A stretch of DNA of 64,000 nucleotides from Mesostigma viride. Lineage: Eukaryota; Streptophyta; Mesostigmatophyceae; Mesostigmatales; Mesostigmataceae. The position numbers and the translations under genes are program-made. Under the pieces are notes generated by a model. That model did no database searches. It saw only the letters and a list, made by a program, of their open reading frames with translations, and was not told the origin of the DNA. Location of the stretch: contig RPFO01000041.1 in the NCBI GenBank assembly GCA_009746045.1, forward strand, positions 8,139,669-8,203,668, in the 5' to 3' direction. Shown here one piece after another: positions 40,179 to 51,336 of this stretch (position 1 is its first letter; every line of letters starts with the position of its first letter).

Positions 40179-41627
40179 GGGGGAACAAATTCGTGACGCG
40201 AGGGCGAAATCGACCAAGCTGCAAAATTTTTCCAAGTCCTGGACTGCCAAGTCCGGTGCTGGCGCGAGGCCTCGAGCGAGCCGACCACGTGGTGGACAGC
40301 GACCTGTCAGCCAAAGTGCTGTCAAGCACCAACGGTCAAGTCGACTGCAAAATGCTGCCAAGGCATCACGTCGGTCAGTTGACGGTGTTCGGCCAGGCCA
40401 TGGCATTTGCAATTGCGCTAGCTGCAACGACCCTTGGAAATTGTCGCCCAGGATGCACAGACCCCACTCCTCAAGGTTGCCCTAATGTTTTGTCTGTGGG
40501 AAATGAACTTGTATGTCGACTTTTGTGTCGTGTTTGCTGGAAATTGTGAGGCGCCGTAAGCCTGCGTTTTCTGGTTCTTTCTTTGTGTTCTTCCAGCAAT
40601 TATGTGTTTATTTTGCCATGCGTTCAGTGGCAATGGCCCACGCATTTTGGTATTGTTCCCACGAGACGTTTTCTACGTACCTGGAGTGTATATCCAGAGT
40701 TTTTGCACGCTATTTGTGGCACTAGTCTGCGGCGTAGTGAAGCGCCGTTGTATCGTCGTCTACGACTTGTTTTCGTAAGTTAAGTGCCTGTGACGCGTGT
40801 GTTATTTTGTTTTGTGCTGAGAGCATTGCTTTATGCAAGTGTTTACGTCCTTTGTGTCGAATTTGGCTGTGCATTTCGGCATAGCCTGTAATGTCGGACG
40901 TAATGTTTACTCTCGGGCACTGATTTGTGAATCGTGACGAAGTAATCGTTACTGTGTTCGCCTTTGTGGCGGTAATGTTTTGCACGTCCTGTTTTCTTTG
41001 CTATGAAGCGTGTTTATCTGTTATGGCCACTGTGTTTTGTGTTGAAGGTTGTATTGTACCTTGTTTGTGTGGCATTTGTTGCCAATGTTTGTTTGCTCAC
41101 CCCGTTTATTTGGCGTAAAACGTGATGTTGGTGTCATTTATTTTGTGAGATGGCGTATGTTATGTTGCTCCGTGTGTGTACAGCACGTGTTGTTGCCGTT
41201 ACCCTACCTCTATACCGTTTGGGTTAGCTCATAGGGACCTTCTTTGTTGGCATGTGTTGCCGTATTATATGTGTGGGACTGTGTGGCCCTATTGTGTCCA
41301 TGGGCAGCCGCTTTGAGTGAGGGGGGAATGGAGCATCTAGAGCACTTTTTCCAACTAAGGGTTGGGTATCAGCCATCCAGGATGGGCAGCTAGTGCGTTG
41401 CTGCTATGGTAGGACACTCATTCGCGTTGCCGGGGGGGGATCAGTGGCGGTAGTGCGGCTCATGACCGCATGTTGGAGCTTCAAGCATTTCACGAGGACG
41501 GCATCTTCATTTTCAGTTGCACCATGCTAGCAACTGGACGGCATGCTACGAGCATGTGGTTAAGGGGGGTGTTGAGATTCCACCTACCCAGTCATCTTTT
41601 GCATTGTGCCCATGTGGCTAAGGGGGG
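40179..41627 (+). other. Element I 3' region, non-coding
   Basis: No domain is visible. A GTGAGGGGGGAATGG motif at about 41319 is typical of the end of copia pol. Two copies of TAAGGGGGGTGTT occur near 41562 and 41620, and only the second abuts the LTR. Confidence 0.6.
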
Positions 41628-42457
41628 TGTTAGGGATATTATATCCACCTGGCCACAATATATCCCAGCCTGATTTATTTCTTGTTGGATTTATTCCATA
41701 TGGACTGGGAATTTGATAGCTATGATGAGCTAGATGGATTGGGCTCAATGAGCTGATCAATATTCATGTGCCATAGTCCTATACTTGGACATGGATGACT
41801 TGTACCCTGAGTCAGCCTAGTAGCATCACGTATTTGATTGACAAGTGGTGCTATGGCCTATTGGACAAGTGTTTGGTCCATGAGCTGACAAGTGTTGGAA
41901 GCTCATGATGACACATGTTATGACTTACATGATGACAAGTGGGTAGACTCATTGCATGACACTTGTCACTCCAAGGAGAAGAGATGTGTCACTTTATTAA
42001 TCATGTTATGTGGCACATTATTATGTAGACACTTGGCATCTAGCTATTATGCCAGCTCATTGGATAATGTCTAGAATGTTCTAGGAATGTTCTAAGAATA
42101 TGCCAGGAATATTCCTGGAATATGCTGAGAATATGCTGGGAATATGCTAGGAATATGCTAGGATGTTTCTACAAGCTTCTGTGATGATGTCATTGCTGAT
42201 GTCATCCTTCCTAGCCTAAAAGTTATAAAAGGAAACTGCCCCCTAAGGGCAGGTACCTCCATTCAACCTCCATTCGACCTCCATTCAACCTCCATTCAAG
42301 CTCTTCTCCAACTATTATATTCTAATAAAGCCATTTATTCTTCCACGTAAATTGTCTTCAACCTCTCTTTCTTTCAGCACCTGCAAGGTGTGTGGGTAGC
42401 AAGGCCAAGCACAAGGCATTGTGTAAAACCCATTAGTCTCCTCTCCCAATCCAAACA
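41628..42457 (+). repeat. Element I 3' LTR
   Basis: Copy of 37900-38739 with few substitutions and one shorter minisatellite array. Confidence 0.9.
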
Positions 42458-42458
42458 C

Positions 42459-43320
42459 TGTCATCAGTGGCAAGTTTTCACTGGGCAAGGAGCTGTGGCA
42501 GGAGCCCAACAAGCCTGTAGTGTTCTGTGGAATGCAGGCTACCCTGTTCAGGAGGGACGGGGAGTGGAGTATCAGGCTTCAGGCTGGAGGAGATTATAAA
42601 CAGACCATTGTGAAGGCCTTGCCAGAAAAGATCACCCAGGCTGCAGGACCTGAGTTGAGAGGCATGTGGGCCTGGTTTGCCAGCATCTGTGGTCCGTCTT
42701 TGATGGTCCATAGCAGAATGCCTGATGAGGTGCTTGAGGATGAGAAGCCTCGAGTCATAGCCCGGTTGGTGGAGAGTACCCCTGATCTGATTTTGTCTGG
42801 GATTGACTTTGCCCAGCCTATCACCTTGGAGATCTTTGTTGACAGTTCCATGGATGCTCGCCAGGTTACCAAGGTCAGGGGGAGATCTGCTGCTCTGTTT
42901 GCTTTTTATCAGAGCAGGGCAAGTTTGTTCAGCTGGTACAGCAGACTGCAGAAGAGGGTCTGTATCAGTTCAGATGTGGCAGAATGCAGGGCCATATGCG
43001 AGGGGATTCAGTCCAGCCTGTACATAAAGGAGTTAATGCTGGAGCTGGCTTCAGTTACCCCTTGGACCTTGCAGATGGAGACGTTGTTGCTAACAGACAG
43101 CATGGGTATGGTCCAGTTTGTTCACAAGCAGCTGGCCAGAAGCCGGGACCTGGATTATTTGTTGCTGAAGGAGTTGGCCAGTTTGGTTGACTTGAAGCAT
43201 ATCCCTGGCGAGGAGAACCCTGCTGATGCATTGACAAAGCTGCCACACAAGGCCCCAGCCCAGTACAATGTACTGAGGAAGCTCATGAATGCTGACTGTC
43301 AAGTCGGTCTATCTGTCTAA
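42459..43320 (+). CDS. pol: Element D pol: RT end and RNase H
   Basis: Resumes RT beyond I (VISGKFSLGKELWQEPNKP, then VFCGMQATLF) and continues in the same frame into RNase H: IFVDSSMDARQ, SDVAECRAICEG, LTDSMGMVQF and EENPADALTKL supply the acidic residues. The stop at 43320 is the natural end. 42520 is merely the first Met. Confidence 0.85.
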
Positions 43321-44106
43321 AAGCTGAGAGCTGGGTGCTTAAGTCTCTGGATATCAGGCTGGGAGCTTGATTGTACATAATCCTGAGCACACCTTGAGGG
43401 GTGAGACATGTCTCTGGTGTGGGAATGTCTGACATTGTCTCTGATGGAGAGATGTCTATCTGGGGTTTTCATCTCAGTCTGAGGTTTCCCCAGATCTGTG
43501 GTTTGTGGGCGGGGTTCGATTCCCTGGTGCCGTCTTAAGGCGGAGTTTCACGGACTGGCTGACCCATCCACCATGCTGGTGAGGTGGCGACAGGTCCCCT
43601 GATTTTCCACGGTTGGAACGAGTATAGGAGCTTGTGTTTGCATGTGCTTCGCGTAGATGTTGTGTCTGGTTCGATAAGGGGCAGCAGACCGGCGCCGACT
43701 CCCGTCTGGGGGTCAGCAATGTTTTCTGATGAGCTGTTGTGGGTGATCTGTGGGGTTTCGCCTAAGGTCCTGAAGGTTGTACATACTTCTCAAGTTCTTA
43801 GCTGAACACCTATGGGCTGCCACAGTTGGCCAACCTCTTGTACATGGGTAACACAACGAGCCTCCCGTGAAGGGATAGGGACTCATTGTAATTTGTTTGT
43901 GCTCCTGAACCAGTATGGGTGCTATGTACATATAATAAGGAATCCAAGCTGACTGTCATGCCCAGTGGGTTGTGACTTGTAGTCGGGGAGGATGTCCAGG
44001 AATCCAAGCTGACTGTCATGCCCAGTGGGTTGTGACTTGTAGTCGGGGAGGATGCCCAGTACCCATTGTGTGTGTTTGTATGTAGACTTGTGTGAGCTGC
44101 TACAGC
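43321..44106 (+). other. Element D 3' untranslated region
   Basis: About 800 bp with the T-arm hairpin (43510-43526), TTGTACATACTTCTCA near 43786 shared with B, and a 60-bp direct duplication (about 43939-44055, AGGAATCCAAGCTGACTGTC...). Confidence 0.65.
43510..43526 (+). promoter_or_regulatory. TPsiC-arm-like hairpin in element D 3' UTR
   Basis: CGGGGTTCGATTCCCTG, identical to the hairpin of B and structurally equal to that of A. Confidence 0.6.
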
Positions 44107-44126
44107 TCAAGAAAAGAAAGGATTGG
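44107..44126 (+). promoter_or_regulatory. Element D polypurine tract
   Basis: A purine run AAGAAAAGAAAGGATTGG immediately before the LTR start AGTTAACG. Confidence 0.8.
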
Positions 44127-44824
44127 AGTTAACGCCAAGCGCATTGGGGTGATCCTGATTCGGCATATCTTTGCGATTCCAGCGGCACCGGAACGAGTTC
44201 ATTCCGACAAGTATCAAGAAAGTTATGGAGTTCCGACTTCCCGGTCGCGCGCGAGCGAGAGCCGGCTGTTCTTCTAAGTCGGACGTGAATATTTGCCGAC
44301 GACATATGGGGTCGACAGTAATTCCTGGGCTGACAGGAATTAGGTGCTGTACCTACGACGGTATTGGATTAATACGTCGTACGCAGGAAATAGGAACCTT
44401 AACCTGTGGTCTGTTGGTACCGCAGGCTTAGTCCTGGACTTCTAGGTGCAGATGCAATAGTCACTGTGGACTGTGCTCTGTGGTCACTGTGCCTGTATGG
44501 CAGACCTACTGTATAGGAGCTGGGCGCTGTACAGGTAGTGAATACTGTACCGGGGGTGTTATTACTGAGCAGGCCTCCTAGGCTGCTCAGGACTAGCAAG
44601 CACAGTGCACAAGTATATAAACAATAGGCCAGTGCCAATTGGGCAGATCTCTTGCGAGCCCGCCTCACGTGTTGTGCCTTGACTTGGCAAGCGCGTGTAC
44701 AAGCCTCAAGTGTGTGAGCGCTGTAACATTATCCGATTTTAACAAAGCTCCGTTTCCAACCATATTCACACATTGCTGCATTGCAACCATATCCTTCACA
44801 TTGCGTTTGCTAGGAACGTTAACT
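44127..44824 (+). repeat. Element D 3' LTR
   Basis: Copy of 31092-31789 with almost no differences, followed by TSD GTGCT. Confidence 0.92.
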
Positions 44825-44950
44825 GTGCTGCCTCAACACCAACCATGGCTTGGTAACCGTTTCGTTTGTTTGTTTGTAGTGAGAGGACAGCATCTGTGCT
44901 GCCTCAACACCAACCATGGTTTGGTAACAGTTTTGTTTGTTTTCTGTTAG
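44825..44950. repeat. 71-bp minisatellite, right part
   Basis: Completes the unit cut at 31091 and adds one more from 44881 before degenerating. Confidence 0.8.
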
Positions 44951-45431
44951 TGTTGCTTGTTATTGCCTCCCGGTGCTGCTTGAGCGTTAGCACCAGCCAT
45001 GTCTATACCCGCAAGTACATGCGTTTGGTAATGGCTTCTGCCACTACTGCATGCGTTATTGATTACATGCGGCTGCTGGGCAAGCTCCATGTCTAGGGAG
45101 TTGACAGCAGTGGGTTTGATTAATAAGGGCCCTCAGCCCTGACATAGAGAGGATCAACAGTCTCCATAGAGGGTAGAGGCTGTGCTGCCATAGAAAGCAA
45201 CAATACCCTTACACTCATCCCAAATAAAATGGGGACATCTGCGTTCAAAAGACATGACATTCATTGAGATAACTCACGTTGGGTAGGACGGTGATACTTG
45301 TCTCGTTTGCATATGCCGTCCAGCCCAGGCCGCCCACCGCCGGCGATGGGGATAGGCCAGGAGTACTTTTATCACATAACAGCTGGAGCGTTTCTATGCT
45401 CCTCATGCTGCAGCGATAGCTTTCTGTTTGG
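44951..45431 (-). other. Element C internal sequence without recognisable domain
   Basis: Where a gag capsid would be expected on the minus strand I see only short, unconvincing frames. Confidence 0.4.
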
Positions 45432-45950
45432 TTATGATATGTTGAAAAGATAGCCACCGCTCTTGAGCATTATATCAGAGCATGCATGAGGAAAGAAAGC
45501 AACGGACTTGCTTACGCTGGAAGCCCCAGGGGCCGGCGCGGGGCCGGTGCCTCCTGGGGGGTTGTTTTCCTGCCGCATTGCCGCCGCCATGGCTGCTCCA
45601 GCAGTGGGTGCTGCTGTCGCAGCCGCCGGGGAAGAGGGTTGGTCGGTGCCCCGTAGGGGAACCGGCTCCGCCACCGGCTGGCGCACAGGGGAGGGGGGTT
45701 GTTCGGACTGCCTCGCGGCAGCCGGACCCTCCACCTGGCTGGTATTGTCATTGTTGTTCTTTTGTTTTCTTTTTCTTTTTCCTTGTCTTCTTTTTGTTTT
45801 GTTGTTATTGCATGCAGGCGCACTGACATCAGCCGGTGCCCTGTTGTCTGGTGGACGACGCTGATCATCATCGTCGTCCCCAAGATATAGTTTCTTTTTT
45901 TTGTTGTTGTTGTTCTTTTTTTTTTTTTTCCCAGTGCCGGTTTGAACCAT
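45432..45950 (-). CDS. Element C N-terminal ORF
   Basis: 172 codons from ATG 45950, 40 bases after the 5' LTR end. A Lys/Asn-rich start (GKKKKKNNNNKKKK), an Asp run, a second basic stretch, then Pro/Ala/Gln-rich sequence. It looks disordered, with no domain. Its position matches ORF1 of A and B and the long N-terminal region of E. It could be the gag N-terminus, with the capsid lost. Confidence 0.5.
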   Translation of the reverse strand: MVQTGTGKKKKKNNNNKKKKLYLGDDDDDQRRPPDNRAPADVSAPACNNNKTKRRQGKRKRKQKNNNDNTSQVEGPAAARQSEQPPSPVRQPVAEPVPLRGTDQPSSPAAATAAPTAGAAMAAAMRQENNPPGGTGPAPAPGASSVSKSVAFFPHACSDIMLKSGGYLFNIS

Positions 45951-45990
45951 GGTTGAGTTTGATGTTGCTGAAGAGCATTTGTAAAATTCA

Positions 45991-46473
45991 AGTTAGGAAA
46001 TGGGAATGAACGACGTAGTATAATGCTTGAGAGCACTGAAGGTTGTGAGCAATGAATTGCTTGCTTCATTAGAAAATAGGTTTACCCTTTATCCACGTTG
46101 CTCTCACTGGCCGCGCCGCCAGTGACCGTTGGGTGCAGACCGTTGGCCCGAGGCCGCACGATGACAGGTAGCAGTCTAGTCACTGCATCGTGTGATCACA
46201 GATCAATGCACGCTGCAGTACGGTCCCTATCTAGGATACTCTAGTACCGTCCAATGACAGGACACTACGTATACTGGGTACTGACATCTGTCACGTACCC
46301 CAGTACCCAAAGTACCTATCTAGGGAAACGTATGCGACTCGACTAGCATTCCTATCTGCATAGCCCACATGGTATTTATATTCACATACCAACGTAGGTT
46401 TACAAGGCTTATTCATACGTTGTATTCACAATGCCTTTGAGACTTAGTCTGCAGCAAAGCATGGAGACTAACT
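45991..46473 (-). repeat. Element C 5' LTR
   Basis: Copy of 22128-22612. On the minus strand the internal sequence after it is TGAATTTTACAAATGC, with no standard primer site. TSD TCATG at 46474-46478. Confidence 0.88.
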
Positions 46474-46478
46474 TCATG

Positions 46479-46705
46479 CTGTGTTTATGGTGCCACCGCA
46501 GCGACACCCTGTTTTGTTAAATCATAATTAAATAGGTACTGGGGCTATATGACTGATGTTAAGTGCTGGCAACCCCAAAACAATCATAATAATGTATGGC
46601 CTATGCTCATATTTGGAAAAAAGTTGTTTGGCTGCATGCAACACCCAATATAAAAAAGGCCTCAATTGAGGCCTTTTTCTGGACATTGGGACAATATGCA
46701 TACAA
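46479..46705. other. Spacer between C and (CATA)n
   Basis: No gene. It holds a palindrome GGCCTCAATTGAGGCC (46658-46673), followed by TGGACATTGGGACAATATG, the inverse of the module at 19802-19834. Confidence 0.6.
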
Positions 46706-46932
46706 ACATACATACATACATACATACATACATACATACATACATACATACATACATACATACATACATACATACATACATACATACATACATACATACA
46801 TACATACATACATACATGCATGCATACATACATACATACATACATACATACATACATACATACATACATACATACATACATACATACATACATACATACA
46901 TACATACATACATACATACATACATACATACA
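46706..46932. repeat. (CATA)n microsatellite left of element E
   Basis: About 225 bp of CATA repeat with one CATGCATG interruption near 46816. Element E begins directly at its right end. Confidence 0.95.
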
Positions 46933-47318
46933 AGTTAGTCTAAGTCTCCCGCCTGTAGCCTAAGTGGACACGTGCCAGCACCGCCGGCGCCCAATTGGGT
47001 ACTGGGACGGTGCTGGACTAGAGCAGTCGTGGCATGGACACGTGGCTATACTCAGTATGTGATGAGCCGGTACCTCAGTACCGGGACTGTAGTTGTCATG
47101 TTAGGACTGACTAGATCAGGTTGTAACTGATAGGCTAGTCCGTCCAGGATCAGTAAGTTAGTTTAACTTACGCAAAGTCTGGCCAGCCATCGTTGACGGC
47201 TGGCCAGCGGTATATGTGCCACATTATCCTAATGCCAAGGTGTCTCGTCGTCTCCACACTGGCCATTTGGCATCGTTTGCGTGCACTGAGTTTCCCAAGC
47301 TCTCAGCCTGCACTAACT
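46933..47318 (+). repeat. Element E 5' LTR (inferred)
   Basis: Inferred from the start AGTTAG and the candidate end GCACTAACT at 47310-47318, matching the termini of A and C; a TATATG box lies near 47211. The partner LTR is outside the window, and an alternative end TTTAACT near 47172 is possible. Confidence 0.45.
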
Positions 47319-47421
47319 TGCATTAAAAAGCACTCCGTGAGGTGTGCATTTTTTGACGACGAGCGTTCAAGCGTTCATTTCGCGAAAACCCATTTCATTT
47401 TCTACCCACATTTCTGAAACA

Positions 47422-49034
47422 ATGGCTCCCAAGACTCCGAACAACAAGGGCAAGGCCTTGATGGGCGCGACCTCCTCAGACGAGGAGGCGCCATCAGTCA
47501 CGCAGTATCAGACGTCCTCGTCCCCGATGTCTGACGACTCGGGGACATCCGATTCGGATTTGGCGAGTTTGCGCCAGGAAATTCTGGACCGGAACACCCG
47601 GAACGAGACGCACCCAGATGACGTCGAGGAGGATGACCCGTCGTATAGGGACATTGTGCAGGAAGTGGTGCGCATTCCCCTTATGCGTCGGGTGAGGGGT
47701 TCGACGCCGGTGGTGGCACGGGCTCCGCGGGGTCCGCCATATGCACCATGTGGTGCGGGGCCGGGCGTCACCTCGTCGGGTGAGAAGACTGGCGGGGAGT
47801 CGGGCGAGGAGTCCGAGTCCAGCTCTCTCGGCTTGTTTGGCATGCAGCCCTCATCGGCAGATGAGGCACGCTCGGCGGAGGTGGAAGCCGACGCTGTTCT
47901 GGCACGTCGCTTTGCTGAGCAGGAGTCCGCGGAGGAGAGGCGGCAGGATCTGCGGTCACGTGAGAGGGCAATGCAGATGGAGGATGCTGCACGGGTCCGC
48001 GCGGCCCTGAGGAGGCCGGCCTCGCCGACCTACGAGGTGGTCAGGCGGGGCGACCTGGCGTGTTTTCAACGTCTTCGCAGGTCTGAGACGATCCCGCGGG
48101 AGATCGACGGGGTTCTCCAAGAGTCCGAGTTTTCCCTGACGGGACCGTCGGCTTCGGACGCTGAAGACATGGTGGAGATGACACCAGCCATGCAGGAGCG
48201 CGAGAAGGAGGCGAAGCGGAGGCTGGAGATCTTCAAGGCGGAGAGGGCGAAGAAGCAGCGCAGGCGCGATGAGATTGAGCAGAGGAAGCTGCGCGAGCAG
48301 CAGGAGCGCGACAGGGCGGAGGCGCTCGCGGCGAGGATTAGGGTGAAGATGTCTCACACCAAGGTGCGGTGTGAGCGTCTGACCCGCGACATGAAGTCCT
48401 GGAAATACAGGAAGGTCGCCGAGCTGGCACCGTTGCAGGGGCCGGCTCGTAGGGAAGCCGAGGAGCGCTACCGCCGGAAGCTGGCCATCTGGGAGGCGAG
48501 CGTCGGCAGGCTGGAGCGGCGTATGCTCAAGCAGCGACGCCGTATGTCCAAGAACATCAAGAAGGCTGCTGTGAGGGGATGCATGGGGGAGGCGGTAAGA
48601 GCTGAGTTTGGTTTAATGCCGGATGAACGGATTTCCACCGAGCAATTGTACCATTTTCTGTCGCAGCCCACGCACACCATTTCTAACCGGGATGGCACAG
48701 CGGCAAGAACCAGGGTGACGCACCGGGGCGAACCCGGTCCAGCGACACTGTCGCACCGGGAGGACATCCGGAGGCAACTCCAGCTGGCCCAGCAGATGCT
48801 GGACGAGGGGAGGGAGCTCACCCCGGCGGAGCATGGCAGGCTAGCCGACACGGTGGCGAGGCTGGTGGCCTCGCTGAAGCCAGCAAAGCGAAGGGCACCG
48901 GAGGAGGCATGCACGCCCCAGCCAAAACGCAGGAGGGACGAGGGGGAGGATGACGGAGAGAGGGGGGGCAACCAGGGCAGGGGAGGACACGGCACCCAAG
49001 AGTCTGCACCAACACGTCACGAGGGCGGGGAGCG
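47422..49034 (+). CDS. gag: Element E gag, long coiled-coil N-terminal region
   Basis: ATG 47422 (MAPKTPNNKGK) opens about 540 codons; the frame is also open from 47344. The first 150 residues are acidic and disordered. From about residue 240 a highly charged helical, probably coiled-coil region (REKEAKRRLEIFKAERAKKQ, then EIEQRKLREQQERDRAEALA) extends through RRMLKQRRRMSKNIKKA. The C-terminal part is Arg/Gly rich. Element G cuts the frame at GGE; beyond G it continues as poly-Gln and capsid. N-terminal regions of this size are unusual in gag. No enzymatic motif is visible. Confidence 0.6.
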
Positions 49035-49565
49035 TGTCAAAATGTAAGACAGGTGGCAGGCTTAAAGATCGAATAATGCTTTACTGATTTTATATATTGA
49101 CTTTGAGTCGGCGTACAAACGGGTAGCCATGACAATTGCAGGGGCAACATTAAGTGGAAAAACACACTGTCGCAGTATCCGTCGATCTGGAAATAATCTA
49201 CGGTATAAGTTAAAGTGCATCCAGCCGCCACACACAAGTGGGTGGCTTACATCAACACTAAAATGATGCGTCAGATCACTAGTATGCAAGTACAAGGACA
49301 TTGCGCCTCCAGGGCAGCACTTAGTGAACATAGGGTCGGCGCGTAGCGCGGAGCCAGGCAAATTTTGTCAGACGGCTACAGTACCACTGGTTACAGTACC
49401 ACTGGTTACAGTACCACTAGGGTACGGATGTCAGCTAACTAAGATATTTAGCTAACTAATATATTTAGTAAAATGTAGAAGAAAGTAGTCATATAAGTTC
49501 CGGTATACCCGAAACTAGCACACTCAATTAAAAGACTGTCAGGCATATTGGGGCATATCCTGACA
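49035..49565 (-). repeat. Element G 3' LTR
   Basis: Contains a TATATAAAA box (minus, about 49085-49096) and a triple repeat TACAGTACCACT near 49380-49420. Same as 51337-51867. Confidence 0.92.
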
Positions 49566-49945
49566 CCCCCCTTGCATACAATGTGCCTGTTCCCCCCTTG
49601 CTCAGAGAAACCTATAGCTAGTGAGGGTATAGCCGGGTACACTCCCATGGCACCCCCCTTACACGGCTATCTGGTTGGAGCTGAGAGGAGACTTGATGAC
49701 TGTAGCCCCCAGGTGTCCCTGGGAGTGCGCCACAGTGGCGGTCGCTTGGAGAATGCCGGTGACCCTAGAAAACCTTGGTTGTGGCTGCTGTTGCTGGGAA
49801 AAATGCTGGGACCCTGGAAAGACATCCGGTGGCCCCCAGGTGTCCCTGGGAGTGCGCCACAGGAGAAAAGAACACAGGTTGACTGGTTGATGCTGGTACT
49901 GCAGTACTGGTCACTGCTGGCTGCTGGCATGAAGACCTGCACCTG

Positions 49946-51022
49946 TCACGTCTGGCAGGGTGGGCGACTAGCCGCTAGCAATGCAGGAGGGCCAGAGGAC
50001 GGGTTGGGGGGGCTGGCTGCTGTCGCCTGCTGCAGTGCAGGTTGAAAAGCTCCAGGGCCCACGTCTGGTGCTAGCTGGGCCCAGCTGGCTGCTACCCCTT
50101 GTTCCCTGTCCCGGGGGAGCTGGATAAGGCGTTTAGAAGCAGAAACCGGGGGGGAGGTCGGGGCCTCGTGGGAGGGCGCCGGGGTGTCGGTGGTGTGGTG
50201 GGCGGCGGGCCCGCCGGTGTTGCCGCGAGTGTTCCGTAGGTGAGGATACTTCCACCAGCAGGTGGGCTCCTGATGAGAGGTGCGACCGCAGTGGGTGCAG
50301 CTGGGCCGCTGGGTCCCGCCATTGTGACCGCCACGCCCCCTGCCACGCCCGGTGCCACGGCCACCGCGTCCAGAGTGGGAGGTATGATACACCCCGGTGG
50401 CCTCCGCGGAATCTTTGTTACCGTGCACAAGGTCCCAGGCCTTAAGAAGTGCCGCCTTAGTTTCCTGTAGGGTGATACCGTCCCCAAGGTTCAATTGTGC
50501 AAGGGACGGTAGCAACTCCTCGGTCACGCCGGCGAGCAGATTCTCGGCTAGATCCTCCGGTGCCATTTTGGCGCCGGTGGCAATCAGGTCGTTATAAGTT
50601 AATTCCCCGTCGGTTATATATTGCCGCATTGTGACGCCGGGTTCCAGCTTCATTCGATTTAGCTTGCGGCGTAGTGCTCGCCGGTTGCTCATCTGCAGTT
50701 TGAGATGCTCATATTCTTCACAGATGCGATGATATGCCACGCTGCCAGTTTTCTGAGTAACACTGTTTGCCACTTTGAGTGCCGGTCCAACGAGGCACTG
50801 ACAAAGGGCCGCAAAAAGAATCAGGTCGCGTTCCTCATTGACCTCGGTGCCAAGCAGGACAGACAGCATCCCGAATGCTGTCACTACGGCCAGAAAAGGA
50901 ATCTTCGTGTTATCCCACTTTACTGGGTCGAGGCCGTCGAACTGTGTAATATTTTTGCAGGCCTGTAGAATGTTGAGATCTTTCGTCGCTTTCGTAGCTG
51001 CTGCTGTCGCGGCTGCGGACAT
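49946..51022 (-). CDS. gag: Element G gag (copia type)
   Basis: 358 codons from ATG 51022 (MSAAATAAATKATKD). A UBN2/copia-type capsid spans about 15-215: ITQFDGLDPVKWDN, ICEEYEHLKLQMSNRR, YITDGELTYNDLIATG and ETKAALLKAWDLVHG. A Gly/Arg linker precedes the knuckle CTHCGRTSHQEPTCW near 240. A disordered Pro/Ser tail follows. No protease, integrase or RT follows; the element would need enzymes from a relative. Intact frame and identical LTRs point to recent activity. Confidence 0.88.
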   Translation of the reverse strand: MSAAATAAATKATKDLNILQACKNITQFDGLDPVKWDNTKIPFLAVVTAFGMLSVLLGTEVNEERDLILFAALCQCLVGPALKVANSVTQKTGSVAYHRICEEYEHLKLQMSNRRALRRKLNRMKLEPGVTMRQYITDGELTYNDLIATGAKMAPEDLAENLLAGVTEELLPSLAQLNLGDGITLQETKAALLKAWDLVHGNKDSAEATGVYHTSHSGRGGRGTGRGRGRGGHNGGTQRPSCTHCGRTSHQEPTCWWKYPHLRNTRGNTGGPAAHHTTDTPAPSHEAPTSPPVSASKRLIQLPRDREQGVAASWAQLAPDVGPGAFQPALQQATAASPPNPSSGPPALLAASRPPCQT

Positions 51023-51336
51023 GATTGTCTCGGCAAGGTTAAAATCTGGTCACAACCGAGTCTCGGCAAGGTGAAAATCTGGAGACAGCCGAGAAAGCCG
51101 GAGACGCTCAATCCGTAATGGTAAAGATTAAGACTAATATGCGACGATGGTTGAGAACAGCAAATACGAGGTAGAGACGATCGTCTAAATACTGGAGTTC
51201 TTGAATTTCGATACAGGGAAGCCCGTCTAGGATATGCACGACTGGCATAAAGTGCCGACGTCGGATTCAGGGAGTCAATTTGCCCGATAAATCGGACCAG
51301 TTTCAGCAATTTAGTAGGCCACCCCGCTCGATACCA

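Larger units (their letters stand above)
37900..42457 (+). mobile_element. Element I: copia-type element with gag and protease only
   Basis: LTRs 37900-38739 and 41628-42457 begin TGTTAGGGATATTA and end CCAATCCAAACA. An initiator-Met-like primer site TGGTATCGGAGG follows at 38740 and a polypurine tract TAAGGGGGG precedes the 3' LTR. The only ORF is a gag-protease fusion. Integrase, RT and RNase H are absent, so it is non-autonomous. I found no matching TSD, which may mean mutation or inter-element recombination. It interrupts the RT of D. Confidence 0.88.
31092..44824 (+). mobile_element. Element D: LTR retrotransposon nested in C
   Basis: LTRs of 698 bp at 31092-31789 and 44127-44824 are flanked by the TSD GTGCT (31087-31091 and 44825-44829). 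The LTR begins AGTTAACGCC and ends ACGTTAACT. The internal order is ORF1, gag, integrase, protease, RT, RNase H, then a 3' UTR with the T-arm hairpin. J (34756-35842) and I (37900-42457) are inserted in pol. The LTRs are almost identical, so D is younger than C. Confidence 0.9.

Noticed and set aside
49062-49361. 99-codon ORF repeated at 51364-51663
   Set aside because: Lies within the two LTRs of G; non-coding LTR sequence.
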